Virus record (IMG/VR): IMGVR_UViG_3300046697_000103
Location: 1 to 34,873 of that record
DNA length: 34,873 nucleotides
Source of the DNA: a virus
Direction: 5' to 3' (one strand)
This document shows, one piece after another, positions 6,614 to 14,477 of the stretch. The translations under genes and the position numbers were made by a program. The number at the start of each line of letters is the position of its first letter. Position 1 is the stretch's first letter. The notes beneath the pieces were generated by a model that worked only from the letters and a program-made list of their open reading frames with translations, made no database searches and was not told where the DNA came from.

Positions 6614-8401
6614 GTGTCGCTCGGCGACGCCCGGCGCAACCCGTTCCTCGTCGCGGCGCGGGGGTTCGCGCCGAAGCCGCCGCCCCAGGCCGTCCCGTAC
6701 TGGCTCGACCCGGTCGGCTGGTGCCACGACTGCGTCCGCTGGCCGCGGGGCCAGGCGCTCGTCGACTACCAGGAGCAGGGGATGCGCGACCTCGTCGAGC
6801 ATCGCCGCGAATGCATCCGGTCGCCCCACGGCGCCGGGAAGTCGACGACAGCCTCACTAGTGGTCCTGTGGTTCGCCACGACGCGGGACCGGGCCGAGGT
6901 CGACTGGAAGATCGTCACGACCGCGTCCGTCAAGGCGCAGCTCGAGGACTACCTGTGGCCGGAGATCCACAAGTGGGGGCGGCTCCTGGACTGGGCGAAG
7001 CTCGGCCGCGCGCCGTTCGACGAGGCGCGGGAGCTGCTGAAGCTCCACCTCCACCTCGGCTACGGCTCGGCGCTGGCCGCGGCCGTCGGGGACCCGTCCG
7101 CCATCGAGGGAGCGCACGCCGAGCACCTGCTGTACGTGTTCGACGAGGCCAAGGCGATCCAGACGGAGATTTTCGACGCCGCCGAGGGCGCGTTTTCGAC
7201 GGCCGGCGAGGGCGGCACGGAGGCGTTCGCCCTGGCGATCTCGACGCCCGGCGAGCCTGTCGGCCGCTTCTACGAAATCTGCGCCCGCAAGCCCGGCACG
7301 GAGAACTGGCACCCGACGCACGTGACCAAGGACATGGCCCTGTCCGCCGGGCGAATCACGCAGTCCTGGGCGGACGACTCCGCCGCGCTGTGGGGCACGG
7401 AGTCGCCGATCTACAAGAACCGCGTCGAGGGCGAGTTCGCGGCGGGCGGCACGGACGGCGTGATCCCGCTGTCGTGGCTCGAGAAGGCGAACGAGCGCTG
7501 GGAGGTGCTGTTCCCGGCCGCGGTGCGGCGCGGGCGCGACCCGAGGCTCGGCACGCCGTCCGTGCTCGGGGACGACGATCCGGTCGACCGGCTGGGCGTG
7601 GACGTCGCGGCGGGGGGCGGGGACCTGTCGACCATCGCCCTGCGGATCGGCAACGTCGTGGCGGAGGTGCTGGCCTACCCGTTCACTGACGACGTCATGG
7701 ACCTCGCCGAGATCGTCACGGCCCAGCAGGACGCCCACCAGCTCGACGAGCCCACCGCGACCGGGCAGCGCTGGCCGAAGGCGATCATCGACGCCATCGG
7801 GATCGGGGTCGGCGTCTATCACCGGGTCCGCAAGCTCCGGCGGCCCTGCGAGGGGTTCGTCGCGTCCGAGGGGACCAAGCTGAAGGACATCTCCGGCGAG
7901 TTCGGGTTCCTCAACAAGCGCTCCCTGGCCTGGTGGAACCTGCGCGAGATGCTCGACCCGTCGACCGGGCTCGACGTGGCGCTGCCGCCCGACGACCGGG
8001 TGACGGGCGACCTCGTCGCGCCGAAGTGGCGGGAGATCACCGGCGGCCGGATCCAGGTCGAGGCGAAGGACGACATCCGCAAGCGGATCGGGCGCTCGAC
8101 CGACTTCGGCGACGCGATCGTGATGGTCATGCTGGACCGGAACGCCGGGTCGGGGTTCGCCGAGTACATGCGGGCACAGGCCGCGAAGCGTGAGCAGGAG
8201 GAGACGGGCATGGCCGACGAGGGACGACCACTGACGAAGGGGGAGCTGGCGATAGCGAAGGCGCAGGCCCAGGCGGCGAAGCGGCAGGCGCGCCCGACGC
8301 GCGTCCCGCGCCACGAGCACCTCTACGTCCGCCAGCCGGACGGGGCGATCCGCTGCAACGTGTGCCAGCAGGCGCCGCCGTGGCAGCCGCCCGCGGCGTG
8401 A
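6614..8401 (+). CDS. Terminase large subunit (packaging ATPase-nuclease)
   Basis: 595 residues. The ATPase domain has Walker A SPHGAGKST (residues 70-78) and Walker B LLYVFDEA (172-179). A coupling-motif-like AISTPGE follows. The nuclease domain has an RNase-H-like first strand GVDVAAGGGD (around residue 329), IIDAIGIG in the middle and STDFGDAIVMV near 496-506, supplying acidic metal ligands. It powers DNA translocation into proheads through the portal and cuts concatemers. The C-terminal tail (RHEHLYVRQPDGAIRCNVC) has an extra CxxC. GTG 6614 is selected because a TANNNT box lies six bases before it. Confidence 0.95.
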   Translation: MSLGDARRNPFLVAARGFAPKPPPQAVPYWLDPVGWCHDCVRWPRGQALVDYQEQGMRDLVEHRRECIRSPHGAGKSTTASLVVLWFATTRDRAEVDWKIVTTASVKAQLEDYLWPEIHKWGRLLDWAKLGRAPFDEARELLKLHLHLGYGSALAAAVGDPSAIEGAHAEHLLYVFDEAKAIQTEIFDAAEGAFSTAGEGGTEAFALAISTPGEPVGRFYEICARKPGTENWHPTHVTKDMALSAGRITQSWADDSAALWGTESPIYKNRVEGEFAAGGTDGVIPLSWLEKANERWEVLFPAAVRRGRDPRLGTPSVLGDDDPVDRLGVDVAAGGGDLSTIALRIGNVVAEVLAYPFTDDVMDLAEIVTAQQDAHQLDEPTATGQRWPKAIIDAIGIGVGVYHRVRKLRRPCEGFVASEGTKLKDISGEFGFLNKRSLAWWNLREMLDPSTGLDVALPPDDRVTGDLVAPKWREITGGRIQVEAKDDIRKRIGRSTDFGDAIVMVMLDRNAGSGFAEYMRAQAAKREQEETGMADEGRPLTKGELAIAKAQAQAAKRQARPTRVPRHEHLYVRQPDGAIRCNVCQQAPPWQPPAA

Positions 8402-8625
8402 GCATGGAGCTCCATCTCGCACCACTGGAAGAGGACGGCGAGCCGCTATGCGGGGCGATTGCTCCAGACACGCCCGAGGTCATCTTCTGCCAGCGCGCCG
8501 AAGGGCATGACGGCTGGCATACGGCGGCCGTTCGGCCGTGCAAGACGGACGGGTCCGAGCCAATGGTCACCGATGAGGACGGCGAACCGCTCCTGCCGCT
8601 GACCGTGTACGAAACGTGGCCGTGA
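8398..8625 (+). CDS. Small GH-H zinc-motif protein
   Basis: 75 residues from GTG 8398, which overlaps the terminase TGA (GTGA); ATG 8404 is an alternative. LCGAIAPDTPEVIFCQRAEG continuing into HDGWH is the C-C-GH-H motif shared with 5737 and 5940. Acidic C-terminus. Placed between terminase and portal, but likely accessory. Confidence 0.55.
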   Translation: MSMELHLAPLEEDGEPLCGAIAPDTPEVIFCQRAEGHDGWHTAAVRPCKTDGSEPMVTDEDGEPLLPLTVYETWP

Positions 8626-8909
8626 TGGGGCAGATCCGCGCTCGCTGGATCGACCTTCGCAACGGACTCGACAGCGGCTACCCGTTGTGCTGCGTGCTTC
8701 GCTTCGCGTTGTCTCGCTGGGCGAACCAGGGCGCACGCCGTGGCGGGAACCATGAGTGGGTCGCCTGCGGGGTGTTCCACCGCCGGACGCGTGGCCCCTG
8801 GAACTGGGATGACTACCTCCGCCCAGGGTGGAAGGGCGAACGCTACGACCCGAGCCGAGTCGAGCGCCTGGACGAGTGGGAGCGTCGACCCCGTCACGGC
8901 CACGGCTGA
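8625..8909 (+). CDS. Hypothetical protein
   Basis: 94 residues from ATG 8625, overlapping the upstream TGA. Contains GYPLCCVLRFALSRW and a WVACGVFHRR segment, with Trp and Arg enriched. Unrecognised, but this Cys-Cys pattern occurs in small actinophage proteins of unknown function. Its stop is directly followed by a promoter cassette. Confidence 0.55.
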   Translation: MGQIRARWIDLRNGLDSGYPLCCVLRFALSRWANQGARRGGNHEWVACGVFHRRTRGPWNWDDYLRPGWKGERYDPSRVERLDEWERRPRHGHG

Positions 8910-8978
8910 GAATCACGCCCGCCCCTGCTCGCCGGTCCTACACTGTCGCCAGGTAGTCGCTCATCGAATGGAGGCGCG
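8910..8978 (+). promoter_or_regulatory. Promoter upstream of portal operon
   Basis: GAATCAC begins at 8910 and TACACT lies at 8939-8944, reproducing the spacing seen at 14853/14882 and 29822/29851. Here the TSS would be near 8951, giving a leader with GGAGG at 8971-8975 before the TTG at 8979. Confidence 0.4.
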
Positions 8979-9218
8979 TTGCCACACCTCTCGACCCGGT
9001 TCCAGAGCGGCTTCGTGCAGCTGATCGGCTTCGGCCTCGCGGACGCCGCCACCTGGCGCTTCGCCGGGTCGAACGCCGGGCTGCTCGTCGCCGCGGCCAT
9101 CGTGGTGCTCATCGGGTTCGCGATGGACGGGGGTGAGATAGACGCAGTCGGCGCCGCGGGGCATCTGCTCCAGCGGCTCGGCGGGCTCCTGAGCCGCCAC
9201 GACGAGGCGCCTGAGTGA
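8979..9218 (+). CDS. Small membrane protein
   Basis: 79 residues from TTG 8979, preceded by ATGGAGG. Residues about 30-48 (NAGLLVAAAIVVLIGFAMD) form a clear transmembrane helix, and residues 8-22 are weakly hydrophobic. The C-terminus is soluble and charged. Such small membrane proteins between terminase and portal are found in several actinophages; function unknown. It overlaps the portal start by GTGA. Confidence 0.6.
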   Translation: MPHLSTRFQSGFVQLIGFGLADAATWRFAGSNAGLLVAAAIVVLIGFAMDGGEIDAVGAAGHLLQRLGGLLSRHDEAPE

Positions 9219-12200
9219 GCCTCGTCCGCGACGCCGTCAGGGGCACCCGCTACCGTCCGCTGCCCGGCGAGCACGTCGTCGCCGCCCGGGCGGTCAAGGA
9301 CGCGGCGCGCTCCGCGGCTGGGGCGCTGATGGCGACGCACACCGCGGAGGACATCTCCACCGGGCACGTCGACCTCGCCGCCGTCGCCGCGGCCGCCTCG
9401 GGATCGTTCGCCCCGCGCACGACGCTCACGCCGGACGACATCGCCGCGGCGCTGATCGAGCAGGGCATCTCGTTCTCTCCGCCGCTCGGTCCTGGGCCAC
9501 CGATCCGGCCCTACGCGGGCTACAACGCGCCGATCCGGACCTGGCCGTACACGCCGGGGACGAACATCGCCTCGGAGACGAGGACGGGGCGGATCCCGTT
9601 CTCTACGCTGACGCAGATCATAGAAGGCTACGACATCGCCCAGATCTGCATCTCGCACATCATCGCCAGCATGACCTCGATGCCGCTCCTGTTCCGGGCC
9701 GTCGAGGGCTACGAGGGCGATGTCAGCAAGGAGATCGCCCAGGCCAAGCAGTTCTGGAAGAAGCCGGACGGCAAGCACCCCTGGAAGGTGTGGCTGACCA
9801 AGCTCGTCTACCAGCAGTGCGCCTACGACTGCGCGATGGTCTACAAGGTCAAGGACAAGGGCGGGCGCCTCAAGGCGGTCCAGGTCCCGGACGGGCGGAT
9901 GTGGGCGCCGGTCGTCGACTACTGGGGCGAGCGGCCCGACGCACCGGGCCCGGCGTTCGTCCAGTTCGTCCAGGGCCTCCCCTGGGGCTGGACCGACGAG
10001 ACGCTGATCGTGTACGAGCCGTTCACGGCGCGCGCCGAGGACCCCCGCTACGGCTTGTCGCCCATCGAGTGCGTGCTGCTCAACGCCAACACGGACGTGA
10101 GGTTCCAGTTCTACTTTCTGCAGATGTTCACGGGCGGGCAAATCCCGGAGGGCTTCGCCGAGGCACCGCCGGACCAGTCGGACCCCGACGCCCTCGCCGC
10201 CTGGCAGGAACTGTGGGACAACTTCATGACGGGCGACCAGTCGGCGCGCTGGGGGATGCGCTGGCTACCGTTCGGCGCCAAGTTCACGCCGTACAAGCCG
10301 CAGAACTTCGATGTCGCGTTCTCGGAGCATTTGGAGCGCCGGACGATCGCCATGTTCCACCGCACGCCCCAGGACCTCGGCCTCCTCGCAGATGTAAACC
10401 GCGCAACGTCAGAGACGCAGGTAGACCAGCAATTCCGCATCTCAGACCTTCCGCGTACGTCCTTCATTGAGGACGTGTTCCTCAACCCGATCACCCAGGA
10501 GGAGCTCGGGCTCCCGGTCGAGTGTTTCTTCGACACCGGCCGGGAGAAGGAAGACCGGGTCGAGGTGATGCAGGAGCAGGTCGGCTACATCAAGGCCGGC
10601 GTGATCTCCCCCGACGACGTGCGCGAGAAGATCCTCGGCCTGTCGGTCGACCCGGACAAGCGCATCCCTCGCTTCTACGACGCCGGCGGCCGGCTCGGCG
10701 TGACGCCGCTCGGCTACATCGAGGCGATCTCGAAGTGGTTCTCGGACTGGGACCCGACGACGGGCGCGCCGGACCTCGACAAGATCCAGCCGCGCGAGTT
10801 CATCGTCCCCGGCGAGCTGCAGGCGCCGCCGGCAGGCGGTCCGACGCCCGGTGCCCGCGGCCAGCTCCCGCCCGGACAACCGGGTGGACAAGCGCCTGGA
10901 CAGAATCCGCCCCCGGTAGCGCCCGCGCCCGCCCCGACCAGCGGCGGAGCCAAGCCCGCGGCCGGGCAGGAACCGGCCCACGACGAGACGAACGTCGCGC
11001 CCGCGGCAGGGAGCAAGGCGCCGCCGGGCACCAAGCCCGCGGCCAAGCAGCTCGAGCAGCTTGACGTCGGCGGCCTGGTCGTGAAGGCGGCGGACTCCGG
11101 CAGGGTGCTGATGATCCAGCGCGCCTTGCAGCCCGGCGATCCGGCGGCGGGGACTTTCGAGTTCCCCGGTGGCCACATGGAGGGTGGCGAGACGGCGATG
11201 CAGGCAGCGGTCCGGGAGTGGCAGGAGGAGGTCGGCGTACCGCTGCCCGACGGCTATTTCGACGGCTCCTGGACGAGTCCGAACGGCATCTACCGCGGGT
11301 TCGTCTACGTCATCGCCTCCGAGGACCTTGTCCACCTCAATCCGGACCCGGAGAACCGGGGCGTACTCAACCCGGATGACCCGGACCAGGACCTCATCGA
11401 GGTCGTGTGCTGGCTCGACCCGGTCGAGCTGCCCTCGATGCCGAACCTGCGCGACGAGTGCCACACGAGCGACTGGGTGGTCATCGCCCAGGCCGGCAAG
11501 CTCGCCAAGTGCGACGCGGGCCCGACGGCGGGCATCACGGCCGAGACCGGGCTGCAGGGTGTCAACCTGACGGGCTTCAATGACGACGACGAGGACGAGG
11601 CGGACGCCGAGGAGGCGCTGCAGAAGGCGCTCAGCCAGTGGCGGACGAACGCCCTCCTGGCCCTGCGGTTCGGGCGGACGCCGAAGTACTTCACCGACGC
11701 CTGCATCCCGGTCGAGCTCGGCCACCGGATCTACAAGTCGCTGGCGAAGATGAAGACGAAGGAGCAGGTCCAGACGTTCTTCAAGGCGGTGAAAGCCGAC
11801 CCAAAAGGTTCGCGGTGGCAGGGCTCCGGCCTGCGCCGCCGGATCCCCGAGGCGTACGCCCCGAAGATCGCCCAGGCGCTCCGGGAGGGGACGAAGGGGA
11901 TCGACGCAGCGGTGGCTTCTATGGTGACGCGGGCTTCCAAGGCTTCACCGGCTACACCGACGCCGAGCGGGCCGAACGCGGCGCGCGACGCCCGGGCCGC
12001 GGTGGAGGCGAACGTCTCGATTGACGCGGCCCGCGCCAACGCCGTCTTCGCCCAGATGTACGCCGACGCCTACGCGGGCGGGACCAAGGCGGCGCGCGAC
12101 GCTCTCGGGGTGGACGCCCGCGCCCCGTCCTGGCTCTCCGACGACATGCTGACGAGCGTCAGCCGCGACTGGGAGACGTGGACGCCCGGCTGGGGCGACG

Positions 12201-13588
12201 CCGCGCTGAAGGATGCCGGGGGCGGTCTCAAGACGCTCCTCGACGCCCGCGGCATCACCATCCAGGGCATCAGCGACTCGGCGATGGACCGGATCGGGAC
12301 GGCGCTGGCGGACGGGATCGCGGCAGGCGACCCCCCGGCGACCATCGCCTCGGCCATGTCGGACGTGATCGCCGACCCCGACCGGGCGTTCATGATCGCG
12401 GACACGGAGACGGCCAGGGCGATGACCTCGGCCAGCATCGACACCTACCAGGAGAACGGCGTCGAGCAGGTGGACCTTTTGACATTCGAGCCGTGCGACG
12501 AGTGCGAGGAGCTTGAGGACGCGAACCCCTACGACCTCGACGACGCGCCGGATGTACCGATCCACCCCCAGTGCTTCCCAGCTGGGACGATCACCGCGGG
12601 CCCACGGGTAGTCGGGTCAGTTGAGCGGTGGTATGACGGTGAGCTTGTCGAGATCGTCACGGCCTTGGGCGACGAGCTGTCCGTCACCCCGAATCACCCG
12701 GTACTCACCGACAAGGGATGGGTCGCCGCGGGCCTCCTCAATGTAGGCAGCAACGTAATTCGCTGCCCTGCCGTCGAGCGGGTAGTTGCGATTCACCCAG
12801 ACGACTATCACGGCCCAGCCCTGATTGAGGATGTAGCGGAAACGCTTGGGGGAGCGTTCCGCGTGGTGGCCCGATCCGTGCCAGTTGCCACCGTAGATTT
12901 CCACAGCGACGGGGGCGGCTCCGATGTCTGCGTTGTACGGACCGATGGCCTTCTGGGGAACGATGCGGTCCACGCCACGGTCGCGGAGCCACTCGGTCAT
13001 CGTGAGTTCGAGTTTGCTTGTCACATGGCCGATACGTTCGATGCCGAGCGCCTTGTTGGCCAAACGAGCGTCGGAGAACTTCGTCCCTCGGATCGCGTCG
13101 TGGGAAGCTTGAGCCCATTGGCGCCGTTCATCGGGAGTGGAACGGGCCATGCGGACGAACATGGCAGCAGAGCAGTCGCGGGGAGCGACTCCAGCGTCGG
13201 TGAGCCTCCGCCGGATGCCGTTGCGGTCGATACCGAAGGCACGAGACAACGCAAGTTCGCTCTCGCCGGCAAGGTAGCGGCTCACGATGGCGGCGACGTC
13301 CAGGTCTCGAAACTTCGGGCGGGCCCTAAGCCCGTGCCGTCTGAGGACTCGGTAGACGCTCGTTTTCCCGATGCCGACAATGGCCGCAACCTCATCGGCA
13401 GTCTTGCCGGACTGGTAGAGAGCGATCGCGTCATCGACCTTCGCAGGGTCAAGTGGAGCGGCCACGTCTATAACCTTGAGACGGAAAGTGGCTGGTACAT
13501 GGCCAACAGTCTAGTTGTTCACAACTGCCGTTGCGCGCTGGCGCCCTCGAACATCCCCGGCGCGCCGTCCGCAGAGGAGGGCGAGTGA
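9215..13588 (+). CDS. Portal-Nudix-MuF fusion protein, intein-bearing
   Basis: 1457 residues (1139 after splicing). Residues about 75-530 are a portal domain: the dodecameric head vertex through which DNA is packaged (IPFSTLTQIIEGYDIAQICI, WGWTDETLIVYEPFTAR, YGLSPIECVLLN, MFHRTPQDLGLL). A Pro/Gly/Ala linker follows (540-610). Residues about 617-770 are a Nudix hydrolase domain with a complete Nudix box at 653-675 (GHMEGGETA, then REWQEEVGV). An acidic linker (DDDEDEADAEE) leads to a helical region and a MuF-type head-morphogenesis domain ending CDECEELEDANPY and HPQ/CRCAL. The HPQ-CRC motif is split by an intein. Portal-MuF fusions occur in phages; the internal Nudix domain is unusual. Confidence 0.88.
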   Translation: MSLVRDAVRGTRYRPLPGEHVVAARAVKDAARSAAGALMATHTAEDISTGHVDLAAVAAAASGSFAPRTTLTPDDIAAALIEQGISFSPPLGPGPPIRPYAGYNAPIRTWPYTPGTNIASETRTGRIPFSTLTQIIEGYDIAQICISHIIASMTSMPLLFRAVEGYEGDVSKEIAQAKQFWKKPDGKHPWKVWLTKLVYQQCAYDCAMVYKVKDKGGRLKAVQVPDGRMWAPVVDYWGERPDAPGPAFVQFVQGLPWGWTDETLIVYEPFTARAEDPRYGLSPIECVLLNANTDVRFQFYFLQMFTGGQIPEGFAEAPPDQSDPDALAAWQELWDNFMTGDQSARWGMRWLPFGAKFTPYKPQNFDVAFSEHLERRTIAMFHRTPQDLGLLADVNRATSETQVDQQFRISDLPRTSFIEDVFLNPITQEELGLPVECFFDTGREKEDRVEVMQEQVGYIKAGVISPDDVREKILGLSVDPDKRIPRFYDAGGRLGVTPLGYIEAISKWFSDWDPTTGAPDLDKIQPREFIVPGELQAPPAGGPTPGARGQLPPGQPGGQAPGQNPPPVAPAPAPTSGGAKPAAGQEPAHDETNVAPAAGSKAPPGTKPAAKQLEQLDVGGLVVKAADSGRVLMIQRALQPGDPAAGTFEFPGGHMEGGETAMQAAVREWQEEVGVPLPDGYFDGSWTSPNGIYRGFVYVIASEDLVHLNPDPENRGVLNPDDPDQDLIEVVCWLDPVELPSMPNLRDECHTSDWVVIAQAGKLAKCDAGPTAGITAETGLQGVNLTGFNDDDEDEADAEEALQKALSQWRTNALLALRFGRTPKYFTDACIPVELGHRIYKSLAKMKTKEQVQTFFKAVKADPKGSRWQGSGLRRRIPEAYAPKIAQALREGTKGIDAAVASMVTRASKASPATPTPSGPNAARDARAAVEANVSIDAARANAVFAQMYADAYAGGTKAARDALGVDARAPSWLSDDMLTSVSRDWETWTPGWGDAALKDAGGGLKTLLDARGITIQGISDSAMDRIGTALADGIAAGDPPATIASAMSDVIADPDRAFMIADTETARAMTSASIDTYQENGVEQVDLLTFEPCDECEELEDANPYDLDDAPDVPIHPQCFPAGTITAGPRVVGSVERWYDGELVEIVTALGDELSVTPNHPVLTDKGWVAAGLLNVGSNVIRCPAVERVVAIHPDDYHGPALIEDVAETLGGAFRVVARSVPVATVDFHSDGGGSDVCVVRTDGLLGNDAVHATVAEPLGHREFEFACHMADTFDAERLVGQTSVGELRPSDRVVGSLSPLAPFIGSGTGHADEHGSRAVAGSDSSVGEPPPDAVAVDTEGTRQRKFALAGKVAAHDGGDVQVSKLRAGPKPVPSEDSVDARFPDADNGRNLIGSLAGLVESDRVIDLRRVKWSGHVYNLETESGWYMANSLVVHNCRCALAPSNIPGAPSAEEGE
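12572..13525 (+). mobile_element. Intein in the MuF domain
   Basis: 318 residues (1120-1437 of the precursor). Block A is CFPAGTITAGPRVVGSVERW, starting with the Cys nucleophile. Block B is ELSVTPNHPVLTDKGWVAAG with the TxNHP histidine. Blocks F and G are GHVYNLETESGWYMANS and VVHN, ending in the His-Asn pair before the Cys+1 of CRCAL. All residues needed for class 1 splicing are present. The insertion splits the HPQCRC motif, a conserved MuF metal-like site, as inteins typically target conserved motifs. No DOD or HNH endonuclease motif appears on the + frame between B and F; the endonuclease lies on the other strand. Confidence 0.9.
12617..13465 (-). CDS. Antisense homing endonuclease, HTH plus Vsr/EDxHD-like
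   Basis: 282 residues from GTG (complement of 13463-13465). Residues about 10-45 (DDAIALYQSGKTADEVAAIV, SVYRVLRRHG) and 58-92 (SRYLAGESELALSRAFGI, IRRRLTDAG) are two helix-turn-helix motifs. Residues about 150-230 look like the Vsr/EDxHD homing nuclease fold: LELTMTEWLRDRGV, IGPYNADIG, VAVEIYGGNWHG, RYILNQGWAVIVVWVN, where the expected VEIDG-type Asp is Tyr but nearby acidic residues remain. It would cut intein-free alleles to drive homing. It lies in exact antisense register to the intein. A weak AAGG site precedes the start. Confidence 0.75.
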   Translation of the reverse strand: MAAPLDPAKVDDAIALYQSGKTADEVAAIVGIGKTSVYRVLRRHGLRARPKFRDLDVAAIVSRYLAGESELALSRAFGIDRNGIRRRLTDAGVAPRDCSAAMFVRMARSTPDERRQWAQASHDAIRGTKFSDARLANKALGIERIGHVTSKLELTMTEWLRDRGVDRIVPQKAIGPYNADIGAAPVAVEIYGGNWHGSGHHAERSPKRFRYILNQGWAVIVVWVNRNYPLDGRAANYVAAYIEEARGDPSLVGEYRVIRGDGQLVAQGRDDLDKLTVIPPLN

Positions 13589-13779
13589 GCAAGCAGACGC
13601 GGCGCCCGAGGCCGCCAGTCGAGCACCGCGGGCGCGTCACGGTACGAGCGACGCCGCAGACACCGGCCCCATCGGCGACCGCTGGGCTGGCCGCCAAGGC
13701 GGAGAACGCGGCCAAGCGCCGCCGTGTCCGCGACTTGCTCGGCCGAGCGCATATCCTCGCGGAGACAGGAGAGGGGTGA
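13585..13779 (+). CDS. Small basic hypothetical protein
   Basis: 64 residues from GTG 13585 (GTGA overlap), with an excellent GAGGAGG at 13574-13580. Upstream in-frame ATG 13531 lies in the MuF coding region and is rejected. Arg/Pro-rich N-terminus, then a helical Ala/Lys/Arg stretch (GLAAKAENAAKRRRVRDLLG). Possibly DNA- or scaffold-binding; no family recognised. Confidence 0.55.
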   Translation: MSKQTRRPRPPVEHRGRVTVRATPQTPAPSATAGLAAKAENAAKRRRVRDLLGRAHILAETGEG

Positions 13780-13784
13780 GGCCG

Positions 13785-14123
13785 ATGGCCGACCTGGAGG
13801 AACGTCAGGCGCTGCTCGCCGAGCTGCGCGACGCGAACGACGCGCGCGCCAAGACGATGTACGACGAGACGGGGAAGGCCATCGGCGGCCTGTCGAACGT
13901 CTACGTGATCGCGCTGCTGGAAACCCTGCTCGGCGGACCGGGCTCGCCCCAGCACGTCGAGGCGTGCGTCCTCTACGAGGAGCGCCGCGCCGAGTCGCTG
14001 GACGTGAACGAGCCGCTGGCGCACCAGGCGTACGCCCAGGAGGTCGCCGTGGCCGAGGAGCGCAACCGCCAGATGAGGGACCAACGGGCGGGCCCGCGGC
14101 TCGTCGTACCGGGAAGGGGTTGA
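13785..14123 (+). CDS. Hypothetical helical protein
   Basis: 112 residues from ATG 13785 (GTG 13776 is an alternative), after GACAGGAGAGGGG. Helical and acidic, with LEERQALLAELRDANDARAK and YVIALLETLLGG. No motif recognised. Lies between portal and protease, so a head-related or assembly role is possible. Confidence 0.55.
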   Translation: MADLEERQALLAELRDANDARAKTMYDETGKAIGGLSNVYVIALLETLLGGPGSPQHVEACVLYEERRAESLDVNEPLAHQAYAQEVAVAEERNRQMRDQRAGPRLVVPGRG

Positions 14124-14130
14124 CTGGTAA

Positions 14131-14316
14131 GTGCCCAAGCGCGTCGACCCCGAGGACACGATCGACAGCGTCGTGTTCGGCATCGTCAAGCTGCAGAAGG
14201 AGGGCTGGGCGCTGTCGGGCATGGACCTGGAGATCGAGTACGAGTCACCCGAGAAGGGCAAGAAGCGCAGGCTCCCGGTGGCGGCGACGATGACGGTCCG
14301 ACTGAGGCCGATCTGA
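14131..14316 (+). CDS. Hypothetical small protein
   Basis: 61 residues from GTG 14131, with GGGAAGGGG upstream. A short alpha/beta pattern (DSVVFGIVKLQKEGWALS, then MDLEIEYES and AATMTVRLRP). The stop overlaps the next ATG. Function unknown. Confidence 0.5.
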   Translation: MPKRVDPEDTIDSVVFGIVKLQKEGWALSGMDLEIEYESPEKGKKRRLPVAATMTVRLRPI

Positions 14317-14477
14317 TGCCGCGCAGGCCGGGCGCGTCGCCGTGGCGGATGGGGGCGTGGTGGCCTCCGCGCCGCCGCGGGTCTGGCGCGCACGGCCACC
14401 AGCAATGGCAGCTCTCGCGCCGCAAGCCGCGGGAGAATCGAGAGGACCGGCGCGGCGAGCGGCGGAGGGAGCCCTGA
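14316..14477 (+). CDS. Short Arg/Trp-rich peptide
   Basis: 53 residues from ATG 14316, tightly overlapped at both ends (TGATG upstream and downstream), which supports translation. Composition is extremely Arg- and Trp-rich (WRMGAWWPPRRRGSG, then RENREDRRGERRREP). Function unknown; could only be a linker cistron keeping ribosomes moving to the HAD gene. Confidence 0.35.
   Translation: MPRRPGASPWRMGAWWPPRRRGSGAHGHQQWQLSRRKPRENREDRRGERRREP

Noticed and set aside
6857-8425. 522-residue minus-strand frame opposite the terminase gene
   Set aside because: Arg/Leu/Asp-rich sequence with no motif; a GC-bias shadow of a clearly conserved + strand gene.
8894-10141. 415-residue minus-strand frame opposite the portal
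   Set aside because: Low-complexity Arg/Asp/Val composition and no domain pattern. In contrast, the minus frame at 12617-13465 has HTH and nuclease motifs and was kept.
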